Positions 25,618-33,749 of a DNA stretch of 64,000 bases are shown one piece after another. A program made the translations under genes and the position numbers. Source of the DNA: Sphingomonas sp. JUb134. Its GTDB lineage: Bacteria > Pseudomonadota > Alphaproteobacteria > Sphingomonadales > Sphingomonadaceae. Position 1 is the stretch's first letter. Each line of letters begins with the position of its first letter. Below the pieces are notes generated by a model. The model searched no databases, had not been told where the DNA came from, and worked only from the letters and a program-made list of their open reading frames with translations. The stretch spans positions 1 to 64,000 of the forward strand of contig NZ_SLYP02000001.1 of the NCBI RefSeq assembly GCF_004341505.2. The letters run 5' to 3'.

Positions 25618-26790
25618 ATGGAGAGCTTCGATGCGATCGTGCTCGGCGCGGGTGGCGCCGGGCTGATGGCTTCGGCCGTCGCCGGGCAGCGCGGCAGGCG
25701 CGTGGTCGTCGTGGACCATGCGCCGGAGCCGGGCCGCAAGATCCTGATTTCGGGCGGCGGTCGCTGCAACTTCACCAACCTGGGCACCGCGCCAGACCGG
25801 TACCTGTCCGCCAACCCGCATTTCGCCAAATCGGCGCTCGGCCGCTACACCGCCGGCGACTTCCTGGAGATGGTCGAGCGGCACGGCATCGCCTGGCACG
25901 AAAAGACGCTCGGCCAATTGTTCTGCGACGGCTCCGCCCGGCAGATCGTGGCCATGCTGCTGGACGAGTGCGCGGCAGGCGCCGTGGCGATGCGCCTGGG
26001 TGCGGCGATCCGGGACGTCTCGCATGCGGACGGACGCTTTACGGTGGTGCATGGGGACGCCACGCTCACGGCGCCGGCATTGGTGATCGCCACCGGCGGT
26101 CCCTCCATCCCGAAGCTCGGCGCCACCGGCTTCGCCTATGATCTCGCCCGCAAGTTCGGGCTGAAGGTCGTCGAGCCGCGCCCGGCGCTCGTGCCGCTGA
26201 CGCTGCCGCCGGAGGAAGCGCTGTTCCGCTCCCTGTCCGGCGTGGCCACCGAAGTGGTCGCGCGCTGCGGCAAGGCGGCGTTTCGCGAGGCGGCGCTGTT
26301 CACCCACCGCGGCCTGTCGGGTCCGGCGATCCTCCAGGTGTCCTCCTATTGGCGCCACCGCGATGCGATCGGCATCGATTTCCTGCCCGATCAGGATGCG
26401 GGGTGGCTGCTGGAGGCGAAGCGCACCCGCCCCCGTGCGGGTCTGCGCACGGTGCTTTCGACGGCGCTTCCCGACCGACTTGCCGAGGCCCTCGCCGAAC
26501 GCCTGGCGGTGGTGGGAGAACTCGGCAACCAGCGTGACGCCACGCTTCGCGATGCCGAGCAGCGGCTTGGCGACTGGCGCTTCGTCCCGAACGGCAGCGA
26601 AGGCTTTGCCAAGGCGGAGGTGACGGTAGGCGGCATCGCGACCGAGGGGCTCTCGTCGCGCACCATGGCGGCGCGGCACCTGCCGGGGCTGTACGTCGTC
26701 GGCGAGGCGATGGACGTGACCGGCTGGCTGGGCGGCTACAACTTCCAATGGGCCTGGGCGAGCGGCTGGGCGGCGGGCCAGGCGCTGTGA
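25618..26790 (+). CDS. TIGR03862-type flavoprotein (BaiN/HI0933-like NAD(P)/FAD oxidoreductase)
   Basis: A 390-residue FAD protein. N-terminal dinucleotide-binding motif VLGAGGAGLMASAVAGQRG, second conserved block GRKILISGGGRCNFTNL (typical of the HI0933/BaiN family), internal VIATGGPSIPKLGATGFAY, and the C-terminal FAD-binding block GLYVVGEAMDVTGWLGGYNF followed by QWAWASGWAAG. The family's reactions are largely unknown; some relatives reduce bile acid or other enone substrates. It begins three bases after the CDF gene and its stop overlaps the next gene's GTG start by four bases, so it sits in the middle of a tight three-gene operon. Confidence 0.88.
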   Translation: MESFDAIVLGAGGAGLMASAVAGQRGRRVVVVDHAPEPGRKILISGGGRCNFTNLGTAPDRYLSANPHFAKSALGRYTAGDFLEMVERHGIAWHEKTLGQLFCDGSARQIVAMLLDECAAGAVAMRLGAAIRDVSHADGRFTVVHGDATLTAPALVIATGGPSIPKLGATGFAYDLARKFGLKVVEPRPALVPLTLPPEEALFRSLSGVATEVVARCGKAAFREAALFTHRGLSGPAILQVSSYWRHRDAIGIDFLPDQDAGWLLEAKRTRPRAGLRTVLSTALPDRLAEALAERLAVVGELGNQRDATLRDAEQRLGDWRFVPNGSEGFAKAEVTVGGIATEGLSSRTMAARHLPGLYVVGEAMDVTGWLGGYNFQWAWASGWAAGQAL

Positions 26791-27284
26791 CCGACACGCT
26801 CAAGCGCAGCTTCCCGCCCGTGGTCGACGCCACGACGCGCGTCCTGGTGCTCGGCAGCCTGCCCGGCGAGCGCTCACTCGCCGAGCAGCGTTATTACGCG
26901 CACCCGCAGAACCAGTTCTGGCGGCTGATGTCGCCAGTCGCCGGGCGGGACCTGGTGCCGCTCGCCTATGCGGAGCGGCTCGCCGCCTTGCAGGCCTCCG
27001 GGATCGGCTTGTGGGACGTCGTCGCCCAGGCGCGGCGGACCGGCAGCAGCGACGCGGCCATCCGTGACCTCGCCGCCAATGACCTCGCCGCGCTGGTCGC
27101 GACGCTGCCGCAGTTGCGCGCGATCGGCTTCAACGGCGGCACGGCGCTTCGCCATGGGCGGGCACAGCTGGGCGAGGCGGCGGCGCATTATGCGATCGTT
27201 GCCCTGCCCTCCAGCAGCCCGCTGCACACCGTCGGGGTTGCGGCCAAGCAGAAGGCCTGGCTCGCGCTCGCCGACTATCTCTGA
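26787..27284 (+). CDS. DNA-deoxyinosine glycosylase (uracil-DNA glycosylase superfamily)
   Basis: A 165-residue enzyme that removes hypoxanthine from deoxyinosine, the product of adenine deamination in DNA. It starts at a GTG that overlaps the stop of the flavoprotein gene (GTGA), giving VTDTLKRSFPPVV. Superfamily motifs: VLVLGSLPGERSLAEQRYYAHPQNQFWRL (the LGS-PG motif A with the Y-HP-NxFW block of the HDG type) and VALPSSSPLHTV (motif B, PSSSP). There is no signal peptide. Translational coupling to the flavoprotein suggests joint expression, though a common pathway is not evident. Confidence 0.9.
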   Translation: MTDTLKRSFPPVVDATTRVLVLGSLPGERSLAEQRYYAHPQNQFWRLMSPVAGRDLVPLAYAERLAALQASGIGLWDVVAQARRTGSSDAAIRDLAANDLAALVATLPQLRAIGFNGGTALRHGRAQLGEAAAHYAIVALPSSSPLHTVGVAAKQKAWLALADYL

Positions 27285-27288
27285 CCGG

Positions 27289-27462
27289 TCAGCGGCCGCT
27301 CGGCTGCGGCTTGCCCACGTCGCCGGCGGGATCGAAGTCCTTGGCCGGGGACACCTCGTCCGCAGGCTTGTCGAGCGTGTCGCTCGGAAGGGCTGCGTCC
27401 CCCGTCTTCTGATGCTCGGTGGACAGATTGTGATCGGGCGTACCCATGTCGCGGTCGACCAT
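27289..27462 (-). CDS. Small hydrophilic protein, 57 residues
   Basis: MVDRDMGTPDHNLSTEHQKT begins at an ATG preceded by AAGAGGAG with an eight-base spacer, a strong reason to believe it. The rest is rich in D, P, S and K (KPADEVSPAKDFDPAGDVGK) and looks disordered; no membrane segment or cysteine. The in-frame ATG at 27489 lacks such a ribosome binding site. Function unknown. Convergent with the glycosylase gene, whose stop is only five bases away. Confidence 0.55.
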   Translation of the reverse strand: MVDRDMGTPDHNLSTEHQKTGDAALPSDTLDKPADEVSPAKDFDPAGDVGKPQPSGR

Positions 27463-27593
27463 GACGCGTCTCCTCTTCTTCCCCCTCAACCGACGAACCG
27501 CCCCGCGGTTGCGGCAACGGCTCGGAAGGCTCCTTGCGGGAGCGAAACGGCAGTCCGGACGTTATCTGCCTGCAAAATAACGAGGAGAAGCGG

Positions 27594-29027
27594 GTGCGCG
27601 TCGGTCTTATCGGTTCATCGTTGCTGGCGATGTCGCTCACGCTGTCGGCGTGCAACGTCAACACTTCCCCGTCCAACCAGACCGAAGCCGGCGAGAGCGC
27701 CCAGCCCGCGCAGTGGTCGAAGTCCACAGCCGACCAGCTGCGCGACGCCCTCAACAAGCGCGCCGCCCATGGCCTCGACAAGATGAACTTCGAGGTTCCG
27801 GCCGGCGAGGACGAAGCGCCTTTGACCAAGGCGGCGCTCGCCTATGCCGGCGCGCTGGCTCGTGGCGCAACCGATCCGACCAAGCTCTATGAGGTCTACA
27901 CCGTTCCCCGGCCCAACCCCGATCTGAAGCAGGGGCTCGTCCAAGCGCTTCAGCAGGGCAAGGTCGGCGAGTGGCTGGAAAGCCTGGCCCCGCAGGACGC
28001 GAACTACCGCAAGCTGTCGCAAGCCTATCTGGCGCTGCGCAAGCAGGGCGAGGGCGCGACGCCGGTGATCCCGGACAAGGGCGAGCCGCTGAAGCCGGGC
28101 GCAACCGACGCGCGCATCCCGCTGATCGCCAGCCAGCTGGTCGCTTCGGACTATCTGGATCGTGCGGCGGCAGGCGGCAATCGCTACACGCCCGCCATGG
28201 CGGCTGCCGTCAAGCAGATGCAGGCCGACTACGGCATCAAGCCGGACGGCGTGATCGGCAGCGACGCGCTGGCCATCCTCAACCTTTCCGACGCGGATCG
28301 TGCGCGCGCGATCGCGGTGAACATGGAGCGGCTGCGCTGGATCGAGCGCACCCCTCCCGGTACCCGCATCGACGTCAATGTGGCGGCGGCACGGCTGAGC
28401 TACTGGCGCGACGGCAAGCTCGTGAACAGTCGCAAGGTCGTGGTGGGCGAGCCGGACAACGAGACCCCGCAGCTGGGGTCGCCGATCTTCCGCCTGGTCG
28501 CCAACCCGACCTGGACCGTGCCCCGCTCGATCCAGGAAAAGGAGATCGCCGGCAAGGGATCGGACTATCTGCGCCGCAACAACATGGCGTGGGAAGACGG
28601 CTGGATCGTCCAGCAGCCTGGCCCGAAGAACTCGCTCGGCCTCGTCAAGTTCGACATGCAGAACGATCACGCCATCTACCTGCACGACACGCCGGCCAAG
28701 CCGCTGTTCCAGCAGGTGCAGCGCCAGCGCAGCCACGGCTGCGTTCGCGTCGAGGATGCGCTGGGCTTTGCCGAGATGCTCGCCAAGGACGAGGGCGTGA
28801 TCGACGAGTGGAACAAGGCGCGCGCGACCGGCAAGGAGACCTTCGTCAAGCTGCCGCGCGAGATCCCGGTGCGGATGCTCTACCAGACCGTGCTGTTCGA
28901 CGAAGCCGGCGAACCGGTAATCCGCAACGATCCGTATGGCTGGAACGACCGCGTCGCCCAGGCACTCGGCCTCGGCACCACCACCAACTATCGCCTGAAG
29001 CCCGACGGCGCGGACGTAGGCCCCTGA
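27594..29027 (+). CDS. Lipoprotein L,D-transpeptidase (YcbB-type) with peptidoglycan-binding domain
   Basis: A 477-residue protein from GTG 27594, chosen because GAGGAG lies seven bases upstream and a lipoprotein signal follows directly (VRVGLIGSSLLAMSLTLSAC; lipobox LSAC). Domains: an N-terminal scaffold region (DQLRDALNKRAAHGLDKMNF), a peptidoglycan-binding helix bundle (AMAAAVKQMQADYGIKPDGV, about residues 200-230), a substrate-capping region and the YkuD catalytic domain (residues about 260-420) with HDTPAKPLFQ and SHGCVRVEDA; the catalytic cysteine is at about 383. It makes 3-3 cross-links in peptidoglycan, anchored at the membrane. Together with the smaller enzyme at 6.3-6.9 kb, this is the second L,D-transpeptidase in the window. 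Confidence 0.93.
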   Translation: MRVGLIGSSLLAMSLTLSACNVNTSPSNQTEAGESAQPAQWSKSTADQLRDALNKRAAHGLDKMNFEVPAGEDEAPLTKAALAYAGALARGATDPTKLYEVYTVPRPNPDLKQGLVQALQQGKVGEWLESLAPQDANYRKLSQAYLALRKQGEGATPVIPDKGEPLKPGATDARIPLIASQLVASDYLDRAAAGGNRYTPAMAAAVKQMQADYGIKPDGVIGSDALAILNLSDADRARAIAVNMERLRWIERTPPGTRIDVNVAAARLSYWRDGKLVNSRKVVVGEPDNETPQLGSPIFRLVANPTWTVPRSIQEKEIAGKGSDYLRRNNMAWEDGWIVQQPGPKNSLGLVKFDMQNDHAIYLHDTPAKPLFQQVQRQRSHGCVRVEDALGFAEMLAKDEGVIDEWNKARATGKETFVKLPREIPVRMLYQTVLFDEAGEPVIRNDPYGWNDRVAQALGLGTTTNYRLKPDGADVGP

Positions 29028-29035
29028 TGCAACAT

Positions 29036-29068
29036 GAGGGCGGAGCTGACGGCATCAGCTCTGCCCTC
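29036..29068 (+). terminator. Hairpin downstream of the L,D-transpeptidase gene
   Basis: A 14-pair stem (GAGGGCGGAGCTGA / TCAGCTCTGCCCTC, one G-U) with loop CGGCA, nine bases after the stop codon. There is no T-run, so it may be a weak terminator or an RNA-stabilising 3' hairpin. Confidence 0.5.
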
Positions 29069-29196
29069 GCCGATGCCCCGCCTAAGCCAGCGCTATTCCC
29101 GTCCTCGCGCATAGTACCAAAGACATGCCGGCTTGCCCTTCATTGATGACCAGAAGACTCGGCCAGCAGGCAAATAGGCCTGCAACCGGTTCGACT

Positions 29197-29225
29197 CCGT
29201 AACAGATCTGTCATGGCTTTGCCGT
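29197..29225 (+). promoter_or_regulatory. Possible Pho box upstream of TonB receptor operon
   Basis: A perfect PhoB half-site CTGTCAT (29208-29214) is flanked at 11-base spacing by two weaker half-sites, CCGTAAC and TTGCCGT, each matching four of seven positions. It lies about 57-85 bases before the receptor start. The inner half-site also overlaps the palindrome ACAGATCTGT. Suggestive only. Confidence 0.35.
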
Positions 29226-29281
29226 AGCCGCTCGGCCCCAGTCGCCTGCCCTTTCCGGGTACTGTTCAGAACTGGGATATC

Positions 29282-31789
29282 ATGCCGAACATCAAGCAGC
29301 TCGCCTACGCCGCTCTTCCCGCGCTGTGCTTCGTCGCCGCACCTTCCTGGGCGCAGGAAACGACTTCAGCGGCTGCATCGGCCGAAGCGTCGGACCCGCA
29401 GGCAGCAGTCGGCGACGTGCCGCCCGAAGAAATCATCGTCACCGGATCGACCCGCGCGCAGCGGCGGTTCGATGTGTCCTATGCCATCAACACCATCTCC
29501 CAGGCGGACGTCGAGAAGATCGCACCGGTCAACTTCGCCGACCTGATCGGCCAGCTGCCCGGCTTCCAGACGGAGATCACCGGCGGTGAGGTGCAGAACA
29601 TCTACCGTATCCGCGGTCTGCCGAACGACGGCGGCTTCGTCAGCTTCCAGCAGGACGGCCTTCCCCTGTTCCACGAGAACGACGGCGTGTTCTTCCGCGG
29701 CGACGCGATCCTCAAGCAGGACCTGATGACGGACCATGCCGAAGTCGTCCGCGGTGGTCCGGCCCCGGTCTACGCCAGCTATTCGGGCGCGATCATCAAT
29801 GCCATCACCGTCACCGGTGAGGAGACGCCGCGCGGCAAGGCGCAGCTGACGCTGGGTGACACGGGCCTCTACCGCCTGGATGCCTATCAGTCCGGCCCCA
29901 TTGCCAAAGACACCTACTACGCCGTCGGCGGCTTCCTGCGGTATCACGACGGCTACCGCGACAACGGCTTCCCGAACGACAAGGGCGGCCAGATCCGCGC
30001 GAACCTCAAGCACGACCTCGACAATGGTTCGATCAAGCTGAACCTCAACTACGTCAACGACCACAACGTCTTCTATCTGCCGATCCCCATCGCCGACCCG
30101 CGCGACCCAAGCGTCTCGCTCGATCCGTACATCGACTATTTCACCGGCACGATGAACTCGCCGGCGCTGCGCAACGTGAACCTGAAGTATCGCGACGGCG
30201 CCGGCGTGATCCAGAGCCGCACCAGCGATCTCTCCGACGGTCGCCACATGCAGATGGTGAACTTCGGCGCACAATATGACGCCGATTTCGACGGGTGGCT
30301 CGTTTCGGCCAAGGTCGGATACACGCAGGGCAAGCTCGACTTCACCGCCTTCTACTCGACCACCAATCCGGCCGACGCCGACAGCTTCGCCAACGGCTAT
30401 CTGGCGCGCGCGACCGCTGCGTTCGGGGCGGTGAACCGCTTCGGCTATGTGCTGGCGGGGACCAACACCGTCTATGATCCCGATGCGGCATCGGGCCTGG
30501 TGATGCAGGGCCAGTATCGCGACATCCACTCGAAGTTCTATTCGGGCCAGGGCAATTTCACCGTCGCCAAGAAGTTCGAGACCGGCATCGGCAGCCACGA
30601 CATCAAGCTCGGCCTCTACGCCAGTCTCTATGGCGAGGACAGCCGGACGCTCTACCAGAACTATCTGATCGAGGTCGCGGGTAAGCCGCGCACGCTGGAC
30701 CTCGTCGCCTATTCGGCCTCGGGTGCAGAACTCGGCCGGGTGACGGACAACGGCGTGCTTAATTACGCCGCCACGCTGAACCAGGGCGACTCTGACGCGA
30801 AGATGTTCGCCATCTATGCCAACGACACCTGGGAGATCGTCCCGGGCCTGCGCATCGACGCCGGCATCCGCCACGAGCGCTACAGCTACGAAGGCTGGGC
30901 GGCACTGACCGAGCAGGCCGACCTGGGCGATCGCACCACGCTGGCGGACGATGCCACCCGCGCCTTCACCGGAGCGATCATCAACCAGAAGGGCAAGCCG
31001 AACGTCACCAACTGGACGGTCGGCGCCAACTATGACTTCAGCGACCATGTCGGCGTCTATGGCCGCGCCTCGCACCTCGAGACGCCGCCCAGCGTCCAGA
31101 CGGTGATGAGCATCAACCCGACCATCATCACCACGGTCGCCGACCAGTTCGAGGCCGGGCTGAAGCTCGCCGCCGGGCGCTCCTACCTCTACGTCACCGG
31201 CTTCTACACCAACTTCGACCCGCTCAACGCCTCGTTCCTGGCGTACGACCCGACCACCGGCCGCAACGACGTGAACGTCCCCTTCATCGGCGAGGCGCAG
31301 GTCAAGGGCGTGGAATTCGATGGCGCCTGGTCCGTGACCCCCTGGTTCACCCTGAACGGCGCGCTCACCGTCAGCGACCCGAAGTACAAGAACTTCGAAA
31401 GCGCGACCGGCGCCGATCCCGAGCAGGCGGAAGGCAATCAGATTGTGCGCCAGCCCAAGATCTACGGCAACATCCGGCCGAGCTTCGACTTCACCTCGGG
31501 CGAGACGGACATTTCGGTCTATGGCCGCTACACCTACATGGGGAAGCGCTACGTTGACCTCTACAACAACACCGCGCTGCCCTCCTACGGCACGATCGGC
31601 GCGGGCGTGACGCTGCGCCGGGCGAGCTGGCAGGTGCAGGTGGTCGGCGACAATCTGTTCAACGCGCATGGCCTGACCGAAGGCAATACCCGCACCGACT
31701 CGCTGAGCGGCCAGGGCAGCAGCGAGGCCATCTACGGTCGCCCGATCTTCGGCCGGAACTTCCGTCTGGTCGTCTCCAAGTCGTGGTGA
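29282..31789 (+). CDS. TonB-dependent outer-membrane receptor
   Basis: An 835-residue receptor with a signal peptide (KQLAYAALPALCFVAAPSWAQ), plug domain (EIIVTGSTRAQRRFDVSYAI, FADLIGQLPGFQTEI, YRIRGLPNDGGFVSF, AEVVRGGPAPVYASYSGAI) and a C-terminal barrel ending FRLVVSKSW. The tryptophan at the C-terminus is an accepted barrel-assembly end. It is shorter than, and only distantly related to, the receptor at 3.1-6.2 kb. Its stop overlaps the GTG start of a DUF218/YdcF gene by four bases, so the two form a coupled pair. A candidate Pho box upstream would fit a phosphate- or phosphoester-uptake role, which is inference. Confidence 0.94.
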   Translation: MPNIKQLAYAALPALCFVAAPSWAQETTSAAASAEASDPQAAVGDVPPEEIIVTGSTRAQRRFDVSYAINTISQADVEKIAPVNFADLIGQLPGFQTEITGGEVQNIYRIRGLPNDGGFVSFQQDGLPLFHENDGVFFRGDAILKQDLMTDHAEVVRGGPAPVYASYSGAIINAITVTGEETPRGKAQLTLGDTGLYRLDAYQSGPIAKDTYYAVGGFLRYHDGYRDNGFPNDKGGQIRANLKHDLDNGSIKLNLNYVNDHNVFYLPIPIADPRDPSVSLDPYIDYFTGTMNSPALRNVNLKYRDGAGVIQSRTSDLSDGRHMQMVNFGAQYDADFDGWLVSAKVGYTQGKLDFTAFYSTTNPADADSFANGYLARATAAFGAVNRFGYVLAGTNTVYDPDAASGLVMQGQYRDIHSKFYSGQGNFTVAKKFETGIGSHDIKLGLYASLYGEDSRTLYQNYLIEVAGKPRTLDLVAYSASGAELGRVTDNGVLNYAATLNQGDSDAKMFAIYANDTWEIVPGLRIDAGIRHERYSYEGWAALTEQADLGDRTTLADDATRAFTGAIINQKGKPNVTNWTVGANYDFSDHVGVYGRASHLETPPSVQTVMSINPTIITTVADQFEAGLKLAAGRSYLYVTGFYTNFDPLNASFLAYDPTTGRNDVNVPFIGEAQVKGVEFDGAWSVTPWFTLNGALTVSDPKYKNFESATGADPEQAEGNQIVRQPKIYGNIRPSFDFTSGETDISVYGRYTYMGKRYVDLYNNTALPSYGTIGAGVTLRRASWQVQVVGDNLFNAHGLTEGNTRTDSLSGQGSSEAIYGRPIFGRNFRLVVSKSW

Positions 31790-32976
31790 GGCACCGGGCG
31801 CTTCGCATCACCCTCGCCGCCGTGATGTGCGCGGCGGCGGTTCAGCCTGCTGTGGCAGCCGAGGTTCGCGACCGCGCGACCGAGGTTCTGGCGCAGCGGC
31901 TGTTCCCGATGCTCGATGCGATGGGTCGGTCGCCGGAGACGATCACCCGGCTCCGCGCCGATCGCAGCCTCGCCACCACACTTGCGACGCGTGCGAAACG
32001 CACCGCCGCCTGCGCAGAGGCGGCCCCGTGCGTGGCGGAGGCCGCGCTGTGGGATGAGCAGGAATTGGCAGCGCTTGCGCATGCGGTGGAGCGGAATGCC
32101 GCCCCGCTGCTGCGCGATCGGCGGCTGGTTCCCGACGACGGCCTCGCCTCCGGCCTTGCCCGGGAGATCCGCGGGCTGAACGCGATCGTCCGAGTCTATG
32201 CATTGGGAATGCCCGCGCGCTACCCTTCCATCGACGGGCCATCGGCGGCGTTCGGCAGCACGGAGGCGCAGACGCGCCTGGCGGCTGCGGTCCGCCTGCG
32301 CAACACGCCGCGTGCCGGCTCCTTGCAGACGCTCGATCCGAGCATGGAACTGGGCCTGGCGCTGCTCGACGTGAACGACCGCACCGATGCCAGCGGATTC
32401 GAGCCGATCGACGGCGGTGACAACGCCGCGGCGATGGCGCGGGCCCGCGGCCTCGACTGGTCCCGCTACCGCTATACGGCCGTCGTGCTGACAGGAATCG
32501 GCCCCGAGGTTCCCGACATGCCGCTCAGCCCCGGCGGAAAATACCACGTCCGGCTCGCCGCGAACCGCTTTGCGGACGGAGACGCCCCCTTCATCATCGT
32601 GAGCGGTGGCCGCGCACACCCGCACGGCACGCCCCATAACGAGGCCGCCGAGATGCGCCGCGCGCTGATCGAGCGCTATGGCGTGCCTGCCGAGGCGATC
32701 GTCATCGAGCCCTATGCTCGACACACCACCACCAACCTGCGCAACGCCACGCGACGGCTGATGGCATTGGGAGCGCCGCTCGATCGCGAGGCGCTCATCG
32801 TCTGCAACCCGGACCAGAGCCGGATGATCGAGAGCCCCGCCTTTGGGGAGAGGAACCGCCGCGAACTCGGCTACGAACCCGGCGTGATCGGCCGCCGGCT
32901 CTCGCCTACCGAGCTCACCTTCCGCCCCGATCCTCGTTCGGCACGGATCGATCCGCTCGACCCGCTCGATCCCTGA
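31786..32976 (+). CDS. Exported YdcF/SanA-type (DUF218) protein
   Basis: A 396-residue protein read from a GTG overlapping the receptor's stop (GTGA), giving VRHRALRITLAAVMCAAAVQ, a signal peptide. The C-terminal half (about residues 225-385) is a DUF218 domain: YTAVVLTGIGPEVPD, DAPFIIVSGGRAHPHGTPHNEA, VIEPYARHTTTNLRNATRR and ALIVCNPDQSRMI. The N-terminal half is helical (LRADRSLATTLATRAKRTAA with two cysteines) and not recognised. DUF218 proteins in other bacteria affect envelope integrity or carrier-lipid handling. Coupling to an outer-membrane receptor suggests an exported partner in uptake or in processing of the imported compound, but no activity is known. Confidence 0.8.
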   Translation: MRHRALRITLAAVMCAAAVQPAVAAEVRDRATEVLAQRLFPMLDAMGRSPETITRLRADRSLATTLATRAKRTAACAEAAPCVAEAALWDEQELAALAHAVERNAAPLLRDRRLVPDDGLASGLAREIRGLNAIVRVYALGMPARYPSIDGPSAAFGSTEAQTRLAAAVRLRNTPRAGSLQTLDPSMELGLALLDVNDRTDASGFEPIDGGDNAAAMARARGLDWSRYRYTAVVLTGIGPEVPDMPLSPGGKYHVRLAANRFADGDAPFIIVSGGRAHPHGTPHNEAAEMRRALIERYGVPAEAIVIEPYARHTTTNLRNATRRLMALGAPLDREALIVCNPDQSRMIESPAFGERNRRELGYEPGVIGRRLSPTELTFRPDPRSARIDPLDPLDP

Positions 32977-33087
32977 TCGGCGGGCTGAAGCGGGTTTGTC
33001 GGGAACCACCGGCCCGTCGGGCGGCGCCAAGTCGTCGAGATGTCGGACGAAAGATGTGCCGAATTTCTGGCACAGGGCACCAACATG

Positions 33088-33123
33088 AAAAAACCCGCCA
33101 ACGCAGTGCGCTGGCGGGTTTTT
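33088..33123 (-). terminator. Terminator after tRNA-Val
   Basis: AACCCGCCA/TGGCGGGTT with runs of A on one side and T on the other, so it can act in both directions. On the minus strand it lies directly 3' of tRNA-Val and ends in a T-run. Confidence 0.85.
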
Positions 33124-33126
33124 CCG

Positions 33127-33201
33127 TGGTGGGCGTGGCAAGGATTGAACTTGCGACCCCTGCGATGTCAACACAGTGCTCTACCACTGAGCTACACGCC
33201 C
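33127..33201 (-). tRNA. tRNA-Val (anticodon GAC)
   Basis: 75 nucleotides including an encoded CCA. Acceptor stem GGGCGTG/CACGCCC with discriminator A, D-arm GCTC-AGTGGTA-GAGC, anticodon stem CTGTG/CGCAG with loop TTGACAT (anticodon GAC, reading GUC and GUU), and T-arm with GTTCAATCC. All arms pair well. Confidence 0.97.
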
Positions 33202-33214
33202 GCCGGGAGTGCGG

Positions 33215-33243
33215 CCTCTAGCGGGGAGCGCTGGGGAGCGCAA
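33215..33243 (-). promoter_or_regulatory. Candidate promoter of tRNA-Val
   Basis: On the minus strand TTGCGC (33243-33238), a 17-base spacer and TAGAGG (33220-33215), with the -10 ending 14 bases before the tRNA 5' end. A short T-run upstream (minus strand, after cpdR) may separate it from cpdR. Confidence 0.5.
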
Positions 33244-33275
33244 GCACCGAAAGTGGCCGAACCCAAAAAATCTGC

Positions 33276-33653
33276 TCAGCTGTGCGAGGGGACGCTGTCC
33301 TCCGCAAACAGCTGGTCCACTTCGCGCACCAGGTCGCGCAGGTGGAAGGGCTTTGACAGCACCCGGGCCTGGGGCACGGCCTTGCCCGCCTTCAGCGTCA
33401 CTGCCGCAAAACCGGTGATGAACATCACCCGCATCTCGGGTGCGATCTCCTGCGCCTTTTGTGCGAGTTCGATGCCGTCCATCTCGGGCATTACGATATC
33501 GGTGAGGAGCAGATCGAACGTCTCGCTCTCCAGCAACGGCAAGGCGGCCGTCCCGCGATCGACCGCCGCCACGCGGTAGCCGGAACGTTCGAGCGCGCGC
33601 GTCAGATACTCGCGCATCACCTGATCGTCCTCGGCCAGCAGAATCCTGTACAT
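33276..33653 (-). CDS. cpdR: Single-domain response regulator CpdR
   Basis: A 125-residue receiver domain without output domain. It begins MYRILLAEDDQVMREYLTRA; the phosphoacceptor is Asp52 in LLLTDIVMPEMDGIELA, followed by VMFITGFAAV and VLSKPFHLRDLV. These blocks match CpdR of alphaproteobacteria closely as I remember it. In Caulobacter unphosphorylated CpdR primes the ClpXP protease for degradation of cell-cycle proteins at the pole, and phosphorylation through ChpT/CckA switches this off. The conserved lysine (SKPF) and the acidic pocket (EDD) are intact. Divergent from the N-formylglutamate amidohydrolase gene. Confidence 0.9.
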   Translation of the reverse strand: MYRILLAEDDQVMREYLTRALERSGYRVAAVDRGTAALPLLESETFDLLLTDIVMPEMDGIELAQKAQEIAPEMRVMFITGFAAVTLKAGKAVPQARVLSKPFHLRDLVREVDQLFAEDSVPSHS

Positions 33654-33749
33654 GCATCCCTCTCGTACGAGCGCCCGCGTCTATGGGCGAACCCCTGCCG
33701 CTTTTCCAGCGCGTTGCTCCGGATCGCCGCGGGGCCTAGCATCCAGGGC

